From contig NZ_JPON01000001.1 of assembly GCF_000733935.1 (NCBI RefSeq), positions 2,030,501 to 2,094,500 on the forward strand: a stretch of 64,000 nt of DNA. The letters are read 5' to 3'. A program made the translations under genes and the position numbers. The number at the start of each line of letters is the position of its first letter. The stretch's first letter is position 1. The notes beneath the pieces were generated by a model. The model was not told the origin of the DNA. It was given only the letters and a program-made list of their open reading frames with translations, and made no database searches. The DNA comes from Methylomarinum vadi (GTDB taxonomy: Bacteria > Pseudomonadota > Gammaproteobacteria > Methylococcales > Methylomonadaceae). Shown in pieces: positions 27,581 through 37,009 of the stretch.

Positions 27581-29470
27581 CTAATAATCTGCGCTGCCAC
27601 TCAAATCTCTGATCTCCACGGCTTCATCAAATGCATCCAAGCCGGTTATGTCGTTGTTCCAGATATACACGTTATTCGCATCCGCGCCGACCTGTACACC
27701 AACAGCATCCGGCGCTTCGTTAGGCCCGCCATTGGCATTAAAAGACAGCCCGGCCTCGATGTTGCCGATGTTGTTACCTTTGATTGCCACTTCCTTACTA
27801 TCGGTAAGAATATCGATACCGATCACACTGCCATTAGAGGCTGTCAGGTTAGTGGCCGAGCTCTTCATGATACTGACGTCATCGGAAGCGGCAATGGAAA
27901 AGCCTCTAACCTTGGCGCCACCATAGCCATTGAGTGTTGCGGCTGGGTGAGAGATGGCGTAATTTCCGCAATCTCCGGAGCCGACAGCACCGAGATTCAC
28001 AAGGTTATCTACACTTGAATTCTTTACACTGACAAATTTTGCTCCGTCCAATTTGAAGCCGATCACACCCTTATTAACGTGAAACATCGTATCGCCGTTA
28101 CATAGATAATCAGCGGGTGACGATACCAGAGAGTCAAGCGTGCTTTCGTTTTCAATCCAGTCAATCATGTCTTGCGTGATATTCAACCGGCTTACATCCA
28201 GGAAGGATGGAAATTCACCGTTTAATGCGGCTTTGGCAACCAGTGCCTGTGCATTGGCCAGTGCATTACCCTTATAGGTGGCTACCGATTCATCTAAAGA
28301 GGAGGTGGTAACCGGTAATCCAGTATCAGGATGCACATTTCTCACCATAAAAACAGCTCCGATGGGATCAATGGCCGCTTTACCGCCTTGTTGAAGTGCG
28401 ACGACCTCATTAATAAACGCTTTCTGGCTGGTGACGTCTACATTGCGGAAATTAACATACATGGACATATTGATCGGGGAAGTCGGAAAACCATTCACCG
28501 CAACACCCAGTGGATTCACCAGGAACCCGTAAGAATTACCGTCGATAACACCAAACTTGTTGTGATAGAGGGCGTATTCATCCGGGTGTGCGTTCTCATC
28601 AATAAATCCCAGGCCTTTAGTGATAACGTCATCATAGACATTGTTGATAGAAGTGCGTAATGCCGCCTGGATATCGCCAGCGTTCAGCTCAACGCCTTGG
28701 ACTTTAAGCGTGGTCGTTGATCCACTCATTACCAGCCAGTCAACATAGGCAGAGATAAAACGGGCATTTGAGAAGGTGCCGATGATGGGCACATCTTCCC
28801 GGTTGCTGGCCGTACTATTGATAATATCAACTCCGTTAACTCCGTTCAGCGCAACCGCCGCGACTTCAAAGTCCTTGAACCTAACGTCCTTTATTACAAG
28901 ATTCCTGTTACCGTTACCATGTATGCCATGATGTGAGCTTCTGCCTATGACGCCATTGATGATGGACACTTCCTTGGCCGCTTTCAGTTCGTCGCCAAAA
29001 TCCGAGGGCCCCTGTGATGGAACAAAAGGCTGGTCCGCCAGTTCAATGTTGGCGTAAAACCGTTGCAGCAACGCATGTTCGGGGCTTTGCTCAAGGGTGT
29101 GTCCGTTAAGGTCCAGGGTGACGTTATCAGCTTCAATTGTGATAGCCGCAAAAAAACCTATACCAAAAGCAGCAGGGTCATATTCCATGCCAAGCTGCTG
29201 GGGAAAGGGAAGCCCTGCGGTGTAGGCATCAAGTGGCGTTACCCCGTCTGGCCCGAGTGAGCCGACGGGGTGCGGGTTGAATGAGATATCTTCGCCGAGA
29301 ACATATGTGCCGGGTTGGTCAATAATGTAGGTGCCATTATCGAAATCTGATTGCATCAGAGTGGTTTGAGCGCTTAGCGGTAGTGAAATCAGCAGGCTCA
29401 CAAAAGCCAGGGAATACCTCTGCATTGCTAAGTTCTTTTCCGTGAACTTGGTTTTTTTGTTTTTAAGCAT
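27581..29470 (-). CDS. Exported right-handed parallel beta-helix protein
   Basis: 629 residues. A signal peptide lies at about 16-36 (QRYSLAFVSLLISLPLSAQ). From residue about 105 the sequence shows repeated pectate-lyase-like beta-helix coils (ITIEADNVTLDLNGHTLEQ, NRNLVIKDVRFKDFEVAAVALNGVNGVDIINSTAS; later VGVQVGADANNVYIWNNDITG). The fold is well supported; enzyme activity is not, since no catalytic set is recognisable. AGGAGA precedes the ATG. Base composition is lower in G+C than neighbouring housekeeping genes, hinting at acquisition. Promoter region holds a perfect 22-base palindrome. Confidence 0.75.
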   Translation of the reverse strand: MLKNKKTKFTEKNLAMQRYSLAFVSLLISLPLSAQTTLMQSDFDNGTYIIDQPGTYVLGEDISFNPHPVGSLGPDGVTPLDAYTAGLPFPQQLGMEYDPAAFGIGFFAAITIEADNVTLDLNGHTLEQSPEHALLQRFYANIELADQPFVPSQGPSDFGDELKAAKEVSIINGVIGRSSHHGIHGNGNRNLVIKDVRFKDFEVAAVALNGVNGVDIINSTASNREDVPIIGTFSNARFISAYVDWLVMSGSTTTLKVQGVELNAGDIQAALRTSINNVYDDVITKGLGFIDENAHPDEYALYHNKFGVIDGNSYGFLVNPLGVAVNGFPTSPINMSMYVNFRNVDVTSQKAFINEVVALQQGGKAAIDPIGAVFMVRNVHPDTGLPVTTSSLDESVATYKGNALANAQALVAKAALNGEFPSFLDVSRLNITQDMIDWIENESTLDSLVSSPADYLCNGDTMFHVNKGVIGFKLDGAKFVSVKNSSVDNLVNLGAVGSGDCGNYAISHPAATLNGYGGAKVRGFSIAASDDVSIMKSSATNLTASNGSVIGIDILTDSKEVAIKGNNIGNIEAGLSFNANGGPNEAPDAVGVQVGADANNVYIWNNDITGLDAFDEAVEIRDLSGSADY

Positions 29471-29550
29471 GAAATCTCCTAATTTAATTTTAGAATTTAA
29501 GGCGAGCCAAATACCAAGCTAGTATCATGCCAAATTTAATTTAGAGATTA

Positions 29551-29572
29551 TTTGTAATAAATTTATTACAAA
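29551..29572. promoter_or_regulatory. Perfect 22-base palindrome upstream of the beta-helix gene
   Basis: Each arm reads TTTGTAATAAA towards the dyad; the two arms match exactly. Centre lies about 90 bases before the ATG, a suitable position for an operator of a dimeric regulator. Confidence 0.5.
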
Positions 29573-30185
29573 ATAAATAGTTAGGCGCTTACAAATAAAG
29601 CTTCCTTATCCTAGACTTAATTTTTACAATAAAGACTGCGGCAAATAACTTATCTTGATTGCGTCAAATCCCACATTGTCTCAATTGAAATGAAGCAATC
29701 TATCTCACTAAAACCACTGCCAAGGCTCCCTGCATGTATAGTCAAGCTCCTCCGATCGAGGTTTTGTCCAGGGGCGCCTCTCCCCCCCCAGATCGATGCC
29801 GACAAAATTCCTCATTGCCCGGGAATCGTACAAAGCTTCTTCCGCCGCAGGATCCGATAGATTGAATCAGTGTTATGTAAATCAAGAAATTGCTCTTTAC
29901 AGGGTTTCTTCCGATATTTTTCAAATCCGCTGATGTTAGATTTCATTGTTCCTTTTAAGCCCCCCCCTGCGTTGCCGCGCTATTGGGTTTTTTTGTTTGT
30001 AATGATCTGTCACCGATTTTCGACTCACACCGTCCAGATTTTCAAAATGACATTAGGCGATGAATCAGTTCCCTTCCCGATCAAGCGTTTTTTCTGAGGG
30101 TTTGGCTTTATCACGCCGCCGTCATGGTTGAGTCAATGAGTCCGGCAATGCCCCGTATAGATCACGCAAGATACTGTTATCCACG
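29573..30185. other. Long non-coding stretch, no gene recognised
   Basis: About 610 bases. Short frames here lack ribosome sites and family features. A single GTTAGGC at 29580-29586 looks like an integron box but lacks a matching partner and hairpin, so it is not called as attC. Confidence 0.45.
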
Positions 30186-30765
<580 letters not shown>

Positions 30766-30771
30766 GGCGGC

Positions 30772-30840
30772 GCCCAACGACAAGCTGTGGGGCGCGAGCC
30801 GCAATGCGGCGCAGCGTCCCACACGAGCGCCTTGTTATGT
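30772..30840 (-). repeat. attC-like recombination site (outer, site 2)
   Basis: On the minus strand it begins at ACATAAC and ends with GTTGGGC, which matches the integron right-hand consensus GTTRRRY. Between them are inverted segments (GCGCTCGTGTGGG ... CCCCACAGCTTGTC). About 69 bases, typical attC size. It overlaps the stop codon of the second cassette gene, as attC sites often do. Confidence 0.7.
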
Positions 30841-31254
30841 GTTTTTCGTTTCATTTTGCATCCTTTCTATAAAGTCTCGGTATGCTTCTTTATTATAAAT
30901 AAGCATCGTTTGATTATCGAGCACTAGCAAATCATCCATAATCAATTGGAGATATTTTAATAATTCAAGCACATATGCCCAGTGAGCATGGGTGTCTACG
31001 AAGATTGCAGTGCAATCTGGCCTTATTTGAATATCAAGATTCCCACCATCTGGTGTGTTCCACCAATACCAAACAACACCATCATCATTCTTTCCATTTG
31101 GTATAAATCCATCTTTGGATTCCAGATGCTTCACTATTTCTTTTGGAGATAGCACATCCTTAATTTCTTCAAGGAATTTAAATTCTTTATCTGGCGAAAA
31201 CGGAAATGAATTCGGCTTATTTTTAAACCGCAAGAATGAGAAATCGTAGCCCAT
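30835..31254 (-). CDS. Integron cassette gene 2, unknown 139-residue protein
   Basis: 139 residues, no recognised family. Starts MGYDFSFLRF, with an AGGTG site seven bases before the ATG at 31254. A GTG at 31284 inside the attC site is unlikely. Aromatic-rich middle (WYWWNTPDGG) followed by DIQIRPDC and a helical tail suggests a compact soluble fold; small immunity or antitoxin-like proteins in cassettes can look like this, but I cannot assign it. AT-rich compared with the flanking core genes. Lies between attC-like sites, same strand as cassette gene 1. Confidence 0.72.
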   Translation of the reverse strand: MGYDFSFLRFKNKPNSFPFSPDKEFKFLEEIKDVLSPKEIVKHLESKDGFIPNGKNDDGVVWYWWNTPDGGNLDIQIRPDCTAIFVDTHAHWAYVLELLKYLQLIMDDLLVLDNQTMLIYNKEAYRDFIERMQNETKNT

Positions 31255-31272
31255 TTGTATTTCACCTTTTAC

Positions 31273-31351
31273 ACATAACGCCACGGCTCACAGGCGCCAA
31301 ACTCGTAGCGCAGCGGAGAGTTTGGCGTCGTTGTGCAGCCGATTGTTAGCC
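31273..31351 (-). repeat. attC-like recombination site (between cassettes, site 1)
   Basis: Minus strand: GGCTAAC at the left, GTTATGT at the right, about 79 bases. Inner stem CGCCAAACTC / GAGTTTGGCG is a perfect 10-base inverted repeat around a 13-base loop, and GGCTGCAC partly pairs with GTGAGCC further out, the expected attC hairpin with unpaired bases. It begins at the stop codon of cassette gene 1. Confidence 0.82.
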
Positions 31352-32202
31352 TATGGGATATCAAAAATTACTCCGTTCATCTCATCTGGATCAAATGCAC
31401 CTTCTGTCTCTTCTGGATCTGACCATGCGCCGAAGAAATCATCCACATGTCCTTCGCGCATTAAAAAGCGAATGTTAAGCATATGTGGTTGTTTTCTTCT
31501 GAAGTAATCCAATCTATACGCATCTTCCGTATCTCCGAACGTGTGTGGGCCAAGAGACACATTTGCCAATTCGCACATATACTCAGGTAGTATAACGAAG
31601 GCATTTGGATCAGCGTTCTTATTTATTGAGGATTCTATTAGCTCTGAATCAAGCTGGGCTAGCTCAGCTAGAAAGGAACACATTCCTAAGAACTCCTTTA
31701 TATCAGGAATTGCTTCATCTCCAGATGATGGCGCACGATATGAAATAAGCTCACGAGATGCCCGTAACGATTGGACATTATTTTTAACAAAGGAAGCAAA
31801 GTTAGGATCAAATTCGACAATATGTGCGATAACAATGTTTAGCACCTTCTCATGCCCTAGTGTAATAATTCGACCATTGTTCCATGCCTGTTCCGGCAGC
31901 ATCAGAACGACTGCGCGGATGAGGGAAAGCGCTGAGTAATACCTTAGATAAGGAACGACAACTCGTAGATTTTTCTCTTGCGCATAGTGCATGGAGTTTA
32001 TCGTAAGGGTTGACTGCATAATCAATTTGGCGGCCAGGTATGCTCTACACAACCACTCTGAATTCAGCTCGGGCGACCAACTTTTTGTTATCTTGCTATA
32101 TCGAGCGAGCATGTTGGCCACGACCAATCCGCATTTTTCTTCCTGAAATGCTGATGGTATTTCTCTGAAGTCGTACCACCATTCTCTATTTGCATATTTC
32201 AT
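31351..32202 (-). CDS. Integron cassette gene 1, unknown 283-residue protein
   Basis: 283 residues, soluble and mostly helical by composition, no recognised domain. It starts MKYANREWWYDF, has helical stretches (CRAYLAAKLIMQSTL, YYSALSLIRAVVLML) and an acidic C-terminus (SDPEETEGAFDPDEM). The pattern of a helical N-terminal half with conserved Tyr/Arg pairs recalls HEPN-like proteins but no RX4-6H motif is evident, so I do not name it. Only 17 bases separate the ATG from the 5' GTTAGCC box. AT-rich, unlike neighbours. Confidence 0.75.
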   Translation of the reverse strand: MKYANREWWYDFREIPSAFQEEKCGLVVANMLARYSKITKSWSPELNSEWLCRAYLAAKLIMQSTLTINSMHYAQEKNLRVVVPYLRYYSALSLIRAVVLMLPEQAWNNGRIITLGHEKVLNIVIAHIVEFDPNFASFVKNNVQSLRASRELISYRAPSSGDEAIPDIKEFLGMCSFLAELAQLDSELIESSINKNADPNAFVILPEYMCELANVSLGPHTFGDTEDAYRLDYFRRKQPHMLNIRFLMREGHVDDFFGAWSDPEETEGAFDPDEMNGVIFDIP

Positions 32203-32212
32203 TGCTTTTCAA

Positions 32213-32286
32213 GGCTAACCATTGATTATCAGGTCAATTTTCCCTGATAAGTTGATAATAATCGCTAATTCAGGAAAATTGGCCTG
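32213..32286 (-). repeat. Candidate 5' cassette boundary with inverted repeat
   Basis: GTTAGCC on the minus strand (32213-32219) fits GTTRRRY and would be the insertion point of cassette 1. Upstream on that strand, an imperfect inverted repeat (32230-32247 and 32270-32286; CAGGTCAATTTTCCCTGA vs its near complement) has no left RYYYAAC partner. It could be a degenerate attC or an attI-like site. Confidence 0.45.
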
Positions 32287-32400
32287 CGTATCTGTAAAAA
32301 CAGGCATGTTTGCCTTGATGAACCGACAATTCCGATAAATTCAGGCTTGATATTAATGCCGAACAATTCCTTTCGAACAAACTGCAATTCCTTTTCCGGG

Positions 32401-32443
32401 AAAAAATACGGCGCATTACGCTACAGCGCCGTAGCATTTTTTG
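32401..32443. terminator. Bidirectional terminator after hypB
   Basis: TACGGCGC / GCGCCGTA (32407-32414, 32426-32433) with flanking A and T runs, eight bases before the hypB stop. Confidence 0.75.
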
Positions 32444-32450
32444 ACTATCT

Positions 32451-33326
32451 TCAAGCCACCGCTTCGGCTTGATATTCGATCAGATGCAGGGCGCGGGTCG
32501 CTTTGAGCCATTGCAGCCAGGTTGACATGCCTTCGCCGGTCTTGGCCGACAATTGTAGGACTTTAATGCGCGGGTTGACCCGTTTCGCGTACTCGATGCA
32601 TTGCTCGACGTCGAAGTCGAGGTGCGGCAGCAGGTCGGTCTTGTTCAGGATCATCAGATCGGCGGCATGGAACATGTCGGGGTATTTCAGCGGCTTGTCT
32701 TCGCCTTCGGTGACCGACAGGATCGCGACTTTATGTGCCTCGCCCAGATCGAAGCTGGCCGGACAAACCAGGTTGCCGACGTTTTCGATGAACAGCAGGC
32801 TTTGCTCTTCCGGTTTCAATTCGTCCAAGGCATGGCCGACCATATGGGCGTCCAGATGACAGCCCTTGCCGGTGTTGATCTGTAGGGCCTTGACGCCGGT
32901 CGCCCTGATCCGGTCGGCGTCCTGTGTCGTCTGCTGGTCTCCCTCGATCACGGCGATGCTCAATTCGTCTTTCAACAATGCGATGGTTTCGGTCAGCAGC
33001 GTCGTCTTGCCGGAACCGGGGCTGGAAACCAGGTTCAGTGCCAGCATGCCGTGCTTGGCGAAATAATCGCGATTGGCTGCGGCGTATTGATTGTTCTTGG
33101 CCAAGATATCCTGCTCGACCTGCACCATCCGCGACTGGGACATGCCAGGGGCATGGGCGTGTGCCGGCCCCTGGCCGTAATCGTGACTATGGCTATGCCC
33201 ATCATGGTGATGCTCATGGTGAGAATGGGAATGACTGCTACAGTGGCTATGACTATGGTTGTGATCATGGTCATGGGAGTGTTCGATCGTGGTTTCGCCT
33301 TCACCACATCCGCATACGGTACACAT
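32451..33326 (-). CDS. hypB: Nickel-handling GTPase HypB
   Basis: 291 residues. The N-terminus has the CxxCGC-type metal site ([10 protein letters not shown]) and a long His-rich stretch (residues about 16-60) that stores or binds nickel. The SIMIBI GTPase domain follows with P-loop SSPGSGKTT (about 101-109), EGDQQTT, and NKTDLL. HypB delivers nickel to NiFe hydrogenase with HypA. Its ATG overlaps the hypA stop by one base (TAATG) and is preceded by GGAGG. A longer upstream frame lies inside hypA and is discarded. No hydrogenase genes are in this window. Confidence 0.96.
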   Translation of the reverse strand: MCTVCGCGEGETTIEHSHDHDHNHSHSHCSSHSHSHHEHHHDGHSHSHDYGQGPAHAHAPGMSQSRMVQVEQDILAKNNQYAAANRDYFAKHGMLALNLVSSPGSGKTTLLTETIALLKDELSIAVIEGDQQTTQDADRIRATGVKALQINTGKGCHLDAHMVGHALDELKPEEQSLLFIENVGNLVCPASFDLGEAHKVAILSVTEGEDKPLKYPDMFHAADLMILNKTDLLPHLDFDVEQCIEYAKRVNPRIKVLQLSAKTGEGMSTWLQWLKATRALHLIEYQAEAVA

Positions 33327-33667
33327 TATTCTACCTCCAACTCTTTGATTCGCATTTCTTCGCCGCCATTTACTTGCAACTGAAAACCGCCACAGCTTGG
33401 GCAGGGATCGTAACGTTGTTCGATGACGACATTGTGACCGCACTGCATGCACCAGGCCTGTCCCTGAACATCGATGATCTCCAGCCGCGCCTGACCGGCC
33501 AATGAACCTTGCATGACCGCGTCGAAACAAAAACGCATCGCCTCCGGTTCCACCGACGACAAGGCGCCGATTTCCAACCGCACCGTTTTCACTTTGGCGA
33601 ATTGCTGTTCCCGCGCCTGCTGCTCGATGATATCCAGAATGCTCTCGCACAGCGACATTTCATGCAT
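33326..33667 (-). CDS. hypA: Hydrogenase nickel-incorporation protein HypA
   Basis: 113 residues. His2 and Glu3 in the MHEMSL start bind nickel, and two CxxC pairs (CMQC, CPSC) form the zinc site. HypA loads nickel into the large subunit of NiFe hydrogenases and can also assist urease. Transcribed with hypB, one-base overlap. Confidence 0.97.
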   Translation of the reverse strand: MHEMSLCESILDIIEQQAREQQFAKVKTVRLEIGALSSVEPEAMRFCFDAVMQGSLAGQARLEIIDVQGQAWCMQCGHNVVIEQRYDPCPSCGGFQLQVNGGEEMRIKELEVE

Positions 33668-33819
33668 GATGATTATTCCAATCGATGGGCCGATATTCGT
33701 CGATTCGCTACCGCTAAAGGCAGTTCAGTATCTCGATACGAAGATTGTAACGGCATTAAACTTGCCGCCACAATACCTAATTGATACGAAATCACCATTT
33801 GCATCGGGTCAACAATGCT

Positions 33820-34551
33820 TTACTGCTCTTGTTGTTCAGCGAGCGTGTAAATATACACCGTCGCACCGATCACCGCGGCCGGCGACACGATCAGGTTGAA
33901 TATAGGTAACGACAAGCCCAATACCGTGAGGCCTCCAAAACTCAACCCGGCGATGCGCACCTCTTTCAACAGTGCTTTTTGTTCGCTGAACAGCAATCCG
34001 CGATTTTCCAGAGGATAAGCCATAAACTCCAATGCCATGCTCCAGGCGCCGAACAAGGCCCAAACGATCGGCGCGACGACATTCACGACCGGGATGATGA
34101 ACAGTATCAGCAACGGCAACATCCGGCTCAACAAATAGCCGGCGCGTTTGATTTCCGCCAGCAACACTTTGGGCCAAGACTGTTCGACGACATCGATGCT
34201 ATCACCGGACAACAGTTCGGCAACTCGGGCCGAAAGATGGCTGTAAAAAGGCGCGGCGATCAGGTTGGCCAGTATCGTGAAGGTAAAAAAACCGGTGATC
34301 AGAAAGCTGACGAAAAACAGCGGCCACAGAATCCACTCCAGCCAGGACAACCAGCCGGGTATGAACTGCTGGATCAAATCGGACATGTAATAATAGCCCA
34401 ACACCAGCACCGTACTGTATAACAGCACATTGATCAGCAGGGGAATCAACAAATATTTGCGCAATTCCTTACGCGGCAACATCGCCAAGCCCTTCAGCAA
34501 ACATTGAAGGGCGTAAACCGGGTTTTTGCCTTTATCGGCCATTCTCATCAT
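33820..34551 (-). CDS. cysZ: CysZ-like/EI24-family membrane protein
   Basis: 243 residues, four hydrophobic hairpins (about 30-50, 65-95, 145-165, 200-235), with CysZ hallmarks: an early [34 protein letters not shown], and [12 protein letters not shown]. CysZ is an inner-membrane sulfate importer in E. coli; this one may share that role. ATG at 34551 overlaps the mtnA stop (ATGA). A GGAG lies about ten bases upstream. Longer frames reading into mtnA are discarded. Sulfate import next to methionine salvage is suggestive but unproven. Confidence 0.85.
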   Translation of the reverse strand: MMRMADKGKNPVYALQCLLKGLAMLPRKELRKYLLIPLLINVLLYSTVLVLGYYYMSDLIQQFIPGWLSWLEWILWPLFFVSFLITGFFTFTILANLIAAPFYSHLSARVAELLSGDSIDVVEQSWPKVLLAEIKRAGYLLSRMLPLLILFIIPVVNVVAPIVWALFGAWSMALEFMAYPLENRGLLFSEQKALLKEVRIAGLSFGGLTVLGLSLPIFNLIVSPAAVIGATVYIYTLAEQQEQ

Positions 34552-35576
34552 GTCTTTAAACTCCTCACTCCGCCGTGTTCGGCCGGGTTCAATACCACGC
34601 CGCGCTCGGTCACGATTGCCGTGATAAGTTGCGCGGGCGTCACGTCGAAAACCGGATTCCAGGCCTGGACCAGGGAACCCTTCTGTAAATAACAATCCGG
34701 CAGCAATTCGGCCGGATGGCGTTGCTCTATCTCGATACCATTGCCATTCGCCAGCGAGAAATCGATGGTCGACATCGGCGCCACCACCATCATCTTAACA
34801 TCATGCTGTTTGGCTAACACCGCCAGCGAATAGGTGCCGATTTTATTGGCCACATCGCCGTTGGCGGCGATCCGGTCGGCGCCGACGATGATCCAGTCCA
34901 GCGCGCCGTTCTTCATCAGCCAAGCCGCGGCCGAGTCGGCGATCAACGTGGACGGAATGCCATCCTGGGCCAATTCCCACACGGTCAAGCGAGCCCCTTG
35001 TAGCCACGGCCGGGTTTCTCCGGCATAAACGGTCTTGAGCCCTCGCCTCCAGGCACTGCGAATCACGCCAAGGGCGGTACCGTACCCGCCGGTCGCCAAC
35101 GAACCGGCATTGCAATGGGTCATGACGGCGCGGGCTTCGCCCAACACGTCGGCGCCCAATTCCCCCATGCGCAGATTGGCTTCCAGGTCGTCTTGATGTA
35201 TTCGCAGGGCGGCCTCGGTCGCGACAACCAGCGGGTCTTCCGCCGCCGCCAGAGCCGCGCGCATTTTATCCAAGGCCCAAAACAAATTGACCGCGGTCGG
35301 CCGAGACTCGGCCAACAATTGAATATCCCGCTCGACTCTTTCCCGCCAATCGGCTCGATAATGCCTTTTTACCGACAACACTACTCCGTAGGCGGCGGCG
35401 ATACCAATCGCCGGCGCTCCGCGCACTTGCATGGACCTGATCGCCTCGGCGACCGTTTCGGCGTCGTGGTATTCATGATAACGGATTTGTTCGGGCAACA
35501 GACGCTGATCCAATACCCGCAAACTCTTCCCGGTCCATTCCAGCGCCTGTACGCTCAATTGCTTAATCTCGCTCAT
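34548..35576 (-). CDS. mtnA: S-methyl-5-thioribose-1-phosphate isomerase MtnA
   Basis: 342 residues, isomerises methylthioribose-1-phosphate to methylthioribulose-1-phosphate in methionine salvage. Catalytic Cys in [12 protein letters not shown] and Asp in [19 protein letters not shown] are present, along with [14 protein letters not shown]. Full length. Divergent from the MTA-deaminase-like gene with a 58-base gap, where TATAAT at 35602-35607 probably serves the plus-strand gene. Confidence 0.95.
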   Translation of the reverse strand: MSEIKQLSVQALEWTGKSLRVLDQRLLPEQIRYHEYHDAETVAEAIRSMQVRGAPAIGIAAAYGVVLSVKRHYRADWRERVERDIQLLAESRPTAVNLFWALDKMRAALAAAEDPLVVATEAALRIHQDDLEANLRMGELGADVLGEARAVMTHCNAGSLATGGYGTALGVIRSAWRRGLKTVYAGETRPWLQGARLTVWELAQDGIPSTLIADSAAAWLMKNGALDWIIVGADRIAANGDVANKIGTYSLAVLAKQHDVKMMVVAPMSTIDFSLANGNGIEIEQRHPAELLPDCYLQKGSLVQAWNPVFDVTPAQLITAIVTERGVVLNPAEHGGVRSLKT

Positions 35577-35634
35577 TGTATTTAAAAAATCGTCAAAAAG
35601 TTATAATTCCGCTCGACATTATAAGGAACACATC

Positions 35635-36957
35635 ATGCAAGTTGATCTCATTATCGAAGCACGCTGGATTATACCCGTTGAACCGGCGTCCGTAATCCAC
35701 AGAAACCACAGCCTGGTCGTCGACGACGGTAAAATAATTGCGATACTGCCACAGGAAACGGCATTACTACGTTATCAGCCCAACAAAGTGCACAAACTTC
35801 ATTCTCATGCGCTGATTCCGGGGCTGATCAATTGCCATACTCATGCCAGCATGACGCTGTTGCGTGGCATCGCCGACGACCTGCATCTGATGGACTGGCT
35901 GCAACGCCACATCTGGCCGTTGGAGCATAAATGGGTCGGCGAAGCTTTCGTCAGGGACGGCAGCGACCTGGCCATTGCCGAAATGATCCGCGGCGGCACC
36001 ACCTGCTTCAATGACATGTATTTTTTCCCGGAGGTCACCGCGCATCGTGCCATCCATCACGGCATCCGCGCCAGCATCGGGCTGATCGCCGTCGATTTTC
36101 CCTCGGCCTGGGCGGAAAACAGCGAAGCTTATATCGAGAAGGGCCTGGCTTTGCATGACGAACTACGCCATGAACCGTTGATCACGACGGCCTTTGCACC
36201 GCATGCACCTTACACCGTCTCCGACGAACCATTACGCAAAATACGCATGTTCGCCGACGAACTGAACCTGCCGGTGCATATACATGTACACGAAACACGG
36301 CATGAAGTCGAGGAACAACAACAAAAGACCGGACGCAGGCCATTGCAACGTCTGGAAGAACTCGGCCTGCTCAGTCCTTCGCTATTAGCGGTGCACATGA
36401 CCCAATTGACGCCTGCTGAAATCGCCCGCTTCGCCGAAAGCGGCGGCCATATCGTGCATTGCCCGGAATCGAACCTGAAACTGGCCAGCGGTTTCTGTCC
36501 GGTGGCGCAATGTCTGGACGCCGGAATCAATGTCGCGCTGGGCACCGATGGCGCCGCCAGTAACAACGATCTCGACATGCTGGCGGAAATGCGCAGCGCC
36601 GCGCTGCTCGGCAAGGGCGTCAGCGGCGACGCCTCGGCCGTTCCGGCGCAAACCGCGCTGCAGATGGCTACGCTCAACGGCGCCAAGGCCTTGGGCATCG
36701 ACGAACTGACCGGGTCGCTGACGATTGGCAAGGCGGCCGACGTGGTCGCCATCGACCTTAGCGAACTGGAAACCCAGCCGCTATATCATCCGCTGGCGCA
36801 AATCGTCTATTCGGCCAGCCGCCACCAGGTCACCGATGTCTGGGTGGCCGGCCGGCAATTGTTGAAACAAAGGCGCCTGACCACGCTCGATCTCGACGAT
36901 CTCCGCGCCAGGATAGATGTTTGGCAGCAACGCCTGTTTGCCGACGACAACAAATAA
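35635..36957 (+). CDS. mtaD: 5-methylthioadenosine/S-adenosylhomocysteine deaminase-like amidohydrolase
   Basis: 440-residue TRZ/ATZ-group amidohydrolase. Metal ligands are in NCHTHASM (HxH), HIHVHE, and HC before PESNLKL; the catalytic Asp is in GTDGAASNNDLDM. Deaminates MTA and SAH to inosyl products. Start ATG has AAGGA eight bases upstream. Head-to-head with mtnA, so both probably handle the same thioether by-products. Other amino-aminohydrolase substrates are possible. Confidence 0.9.
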   Translation: MQVDLIIEARWIIPVEPASVIHRNHSLVVDDGKIIAILPQETALLRYQPNKVHKLHSHALIPGLINCHTHASMTLLRGIADDLHLMDWLQRHIWPLEHKWVGEAFVRDGSDLAIAEMIRGGTTCFNDMYFFPEVTAHRAIHHGIRASIGLIAVDFPSAWAENSEAYIEKGLALHDELRHEPLITTAFAPHAPYTVSDEPLRKIRMFADELNLPVHIHVHETRHEVEEQQQKTGRRPLQRLEELGLLSPSLLAVHMTQLTPAEIARFAESGGHIVHCPESNLKLASGFCPVAQCLDAGINVALGTDGAASNNDLDMLAEMRSAALLGKGVSGDASAVPAQTALQMATLNGAKALGIDELTGSLTIGKAADVVAIDLSELETQPLYHPLAQIVYSASRHQVTDVWVAGRQLLKQRRLTTLDLDDLRARIDVWQQRLFADDNK

Positions 36958-37009
36958 ACAAAAACCTAGTAATATAGTACACTATAGCCAACCAAAAACA
37001 CTCAAGCCT

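Noticed and set aside
29580-29586. GTTAGGC box that could be a third attC
   Set aside because: No partner box within normal distance; nearby inverted repeat is the operator-like palindrome, not an attC core.
29870-30097. 75-codon plus-strand frame
   Set aside because: Low-complexity, no start signals, no homology recognised.
33327-33650. N-terminal extension of hypB
   Set aside because: The longer frame lies inside hypA; the ATG at 33326 has a Shine-Dalgarno and starts with the HypB metal motif.
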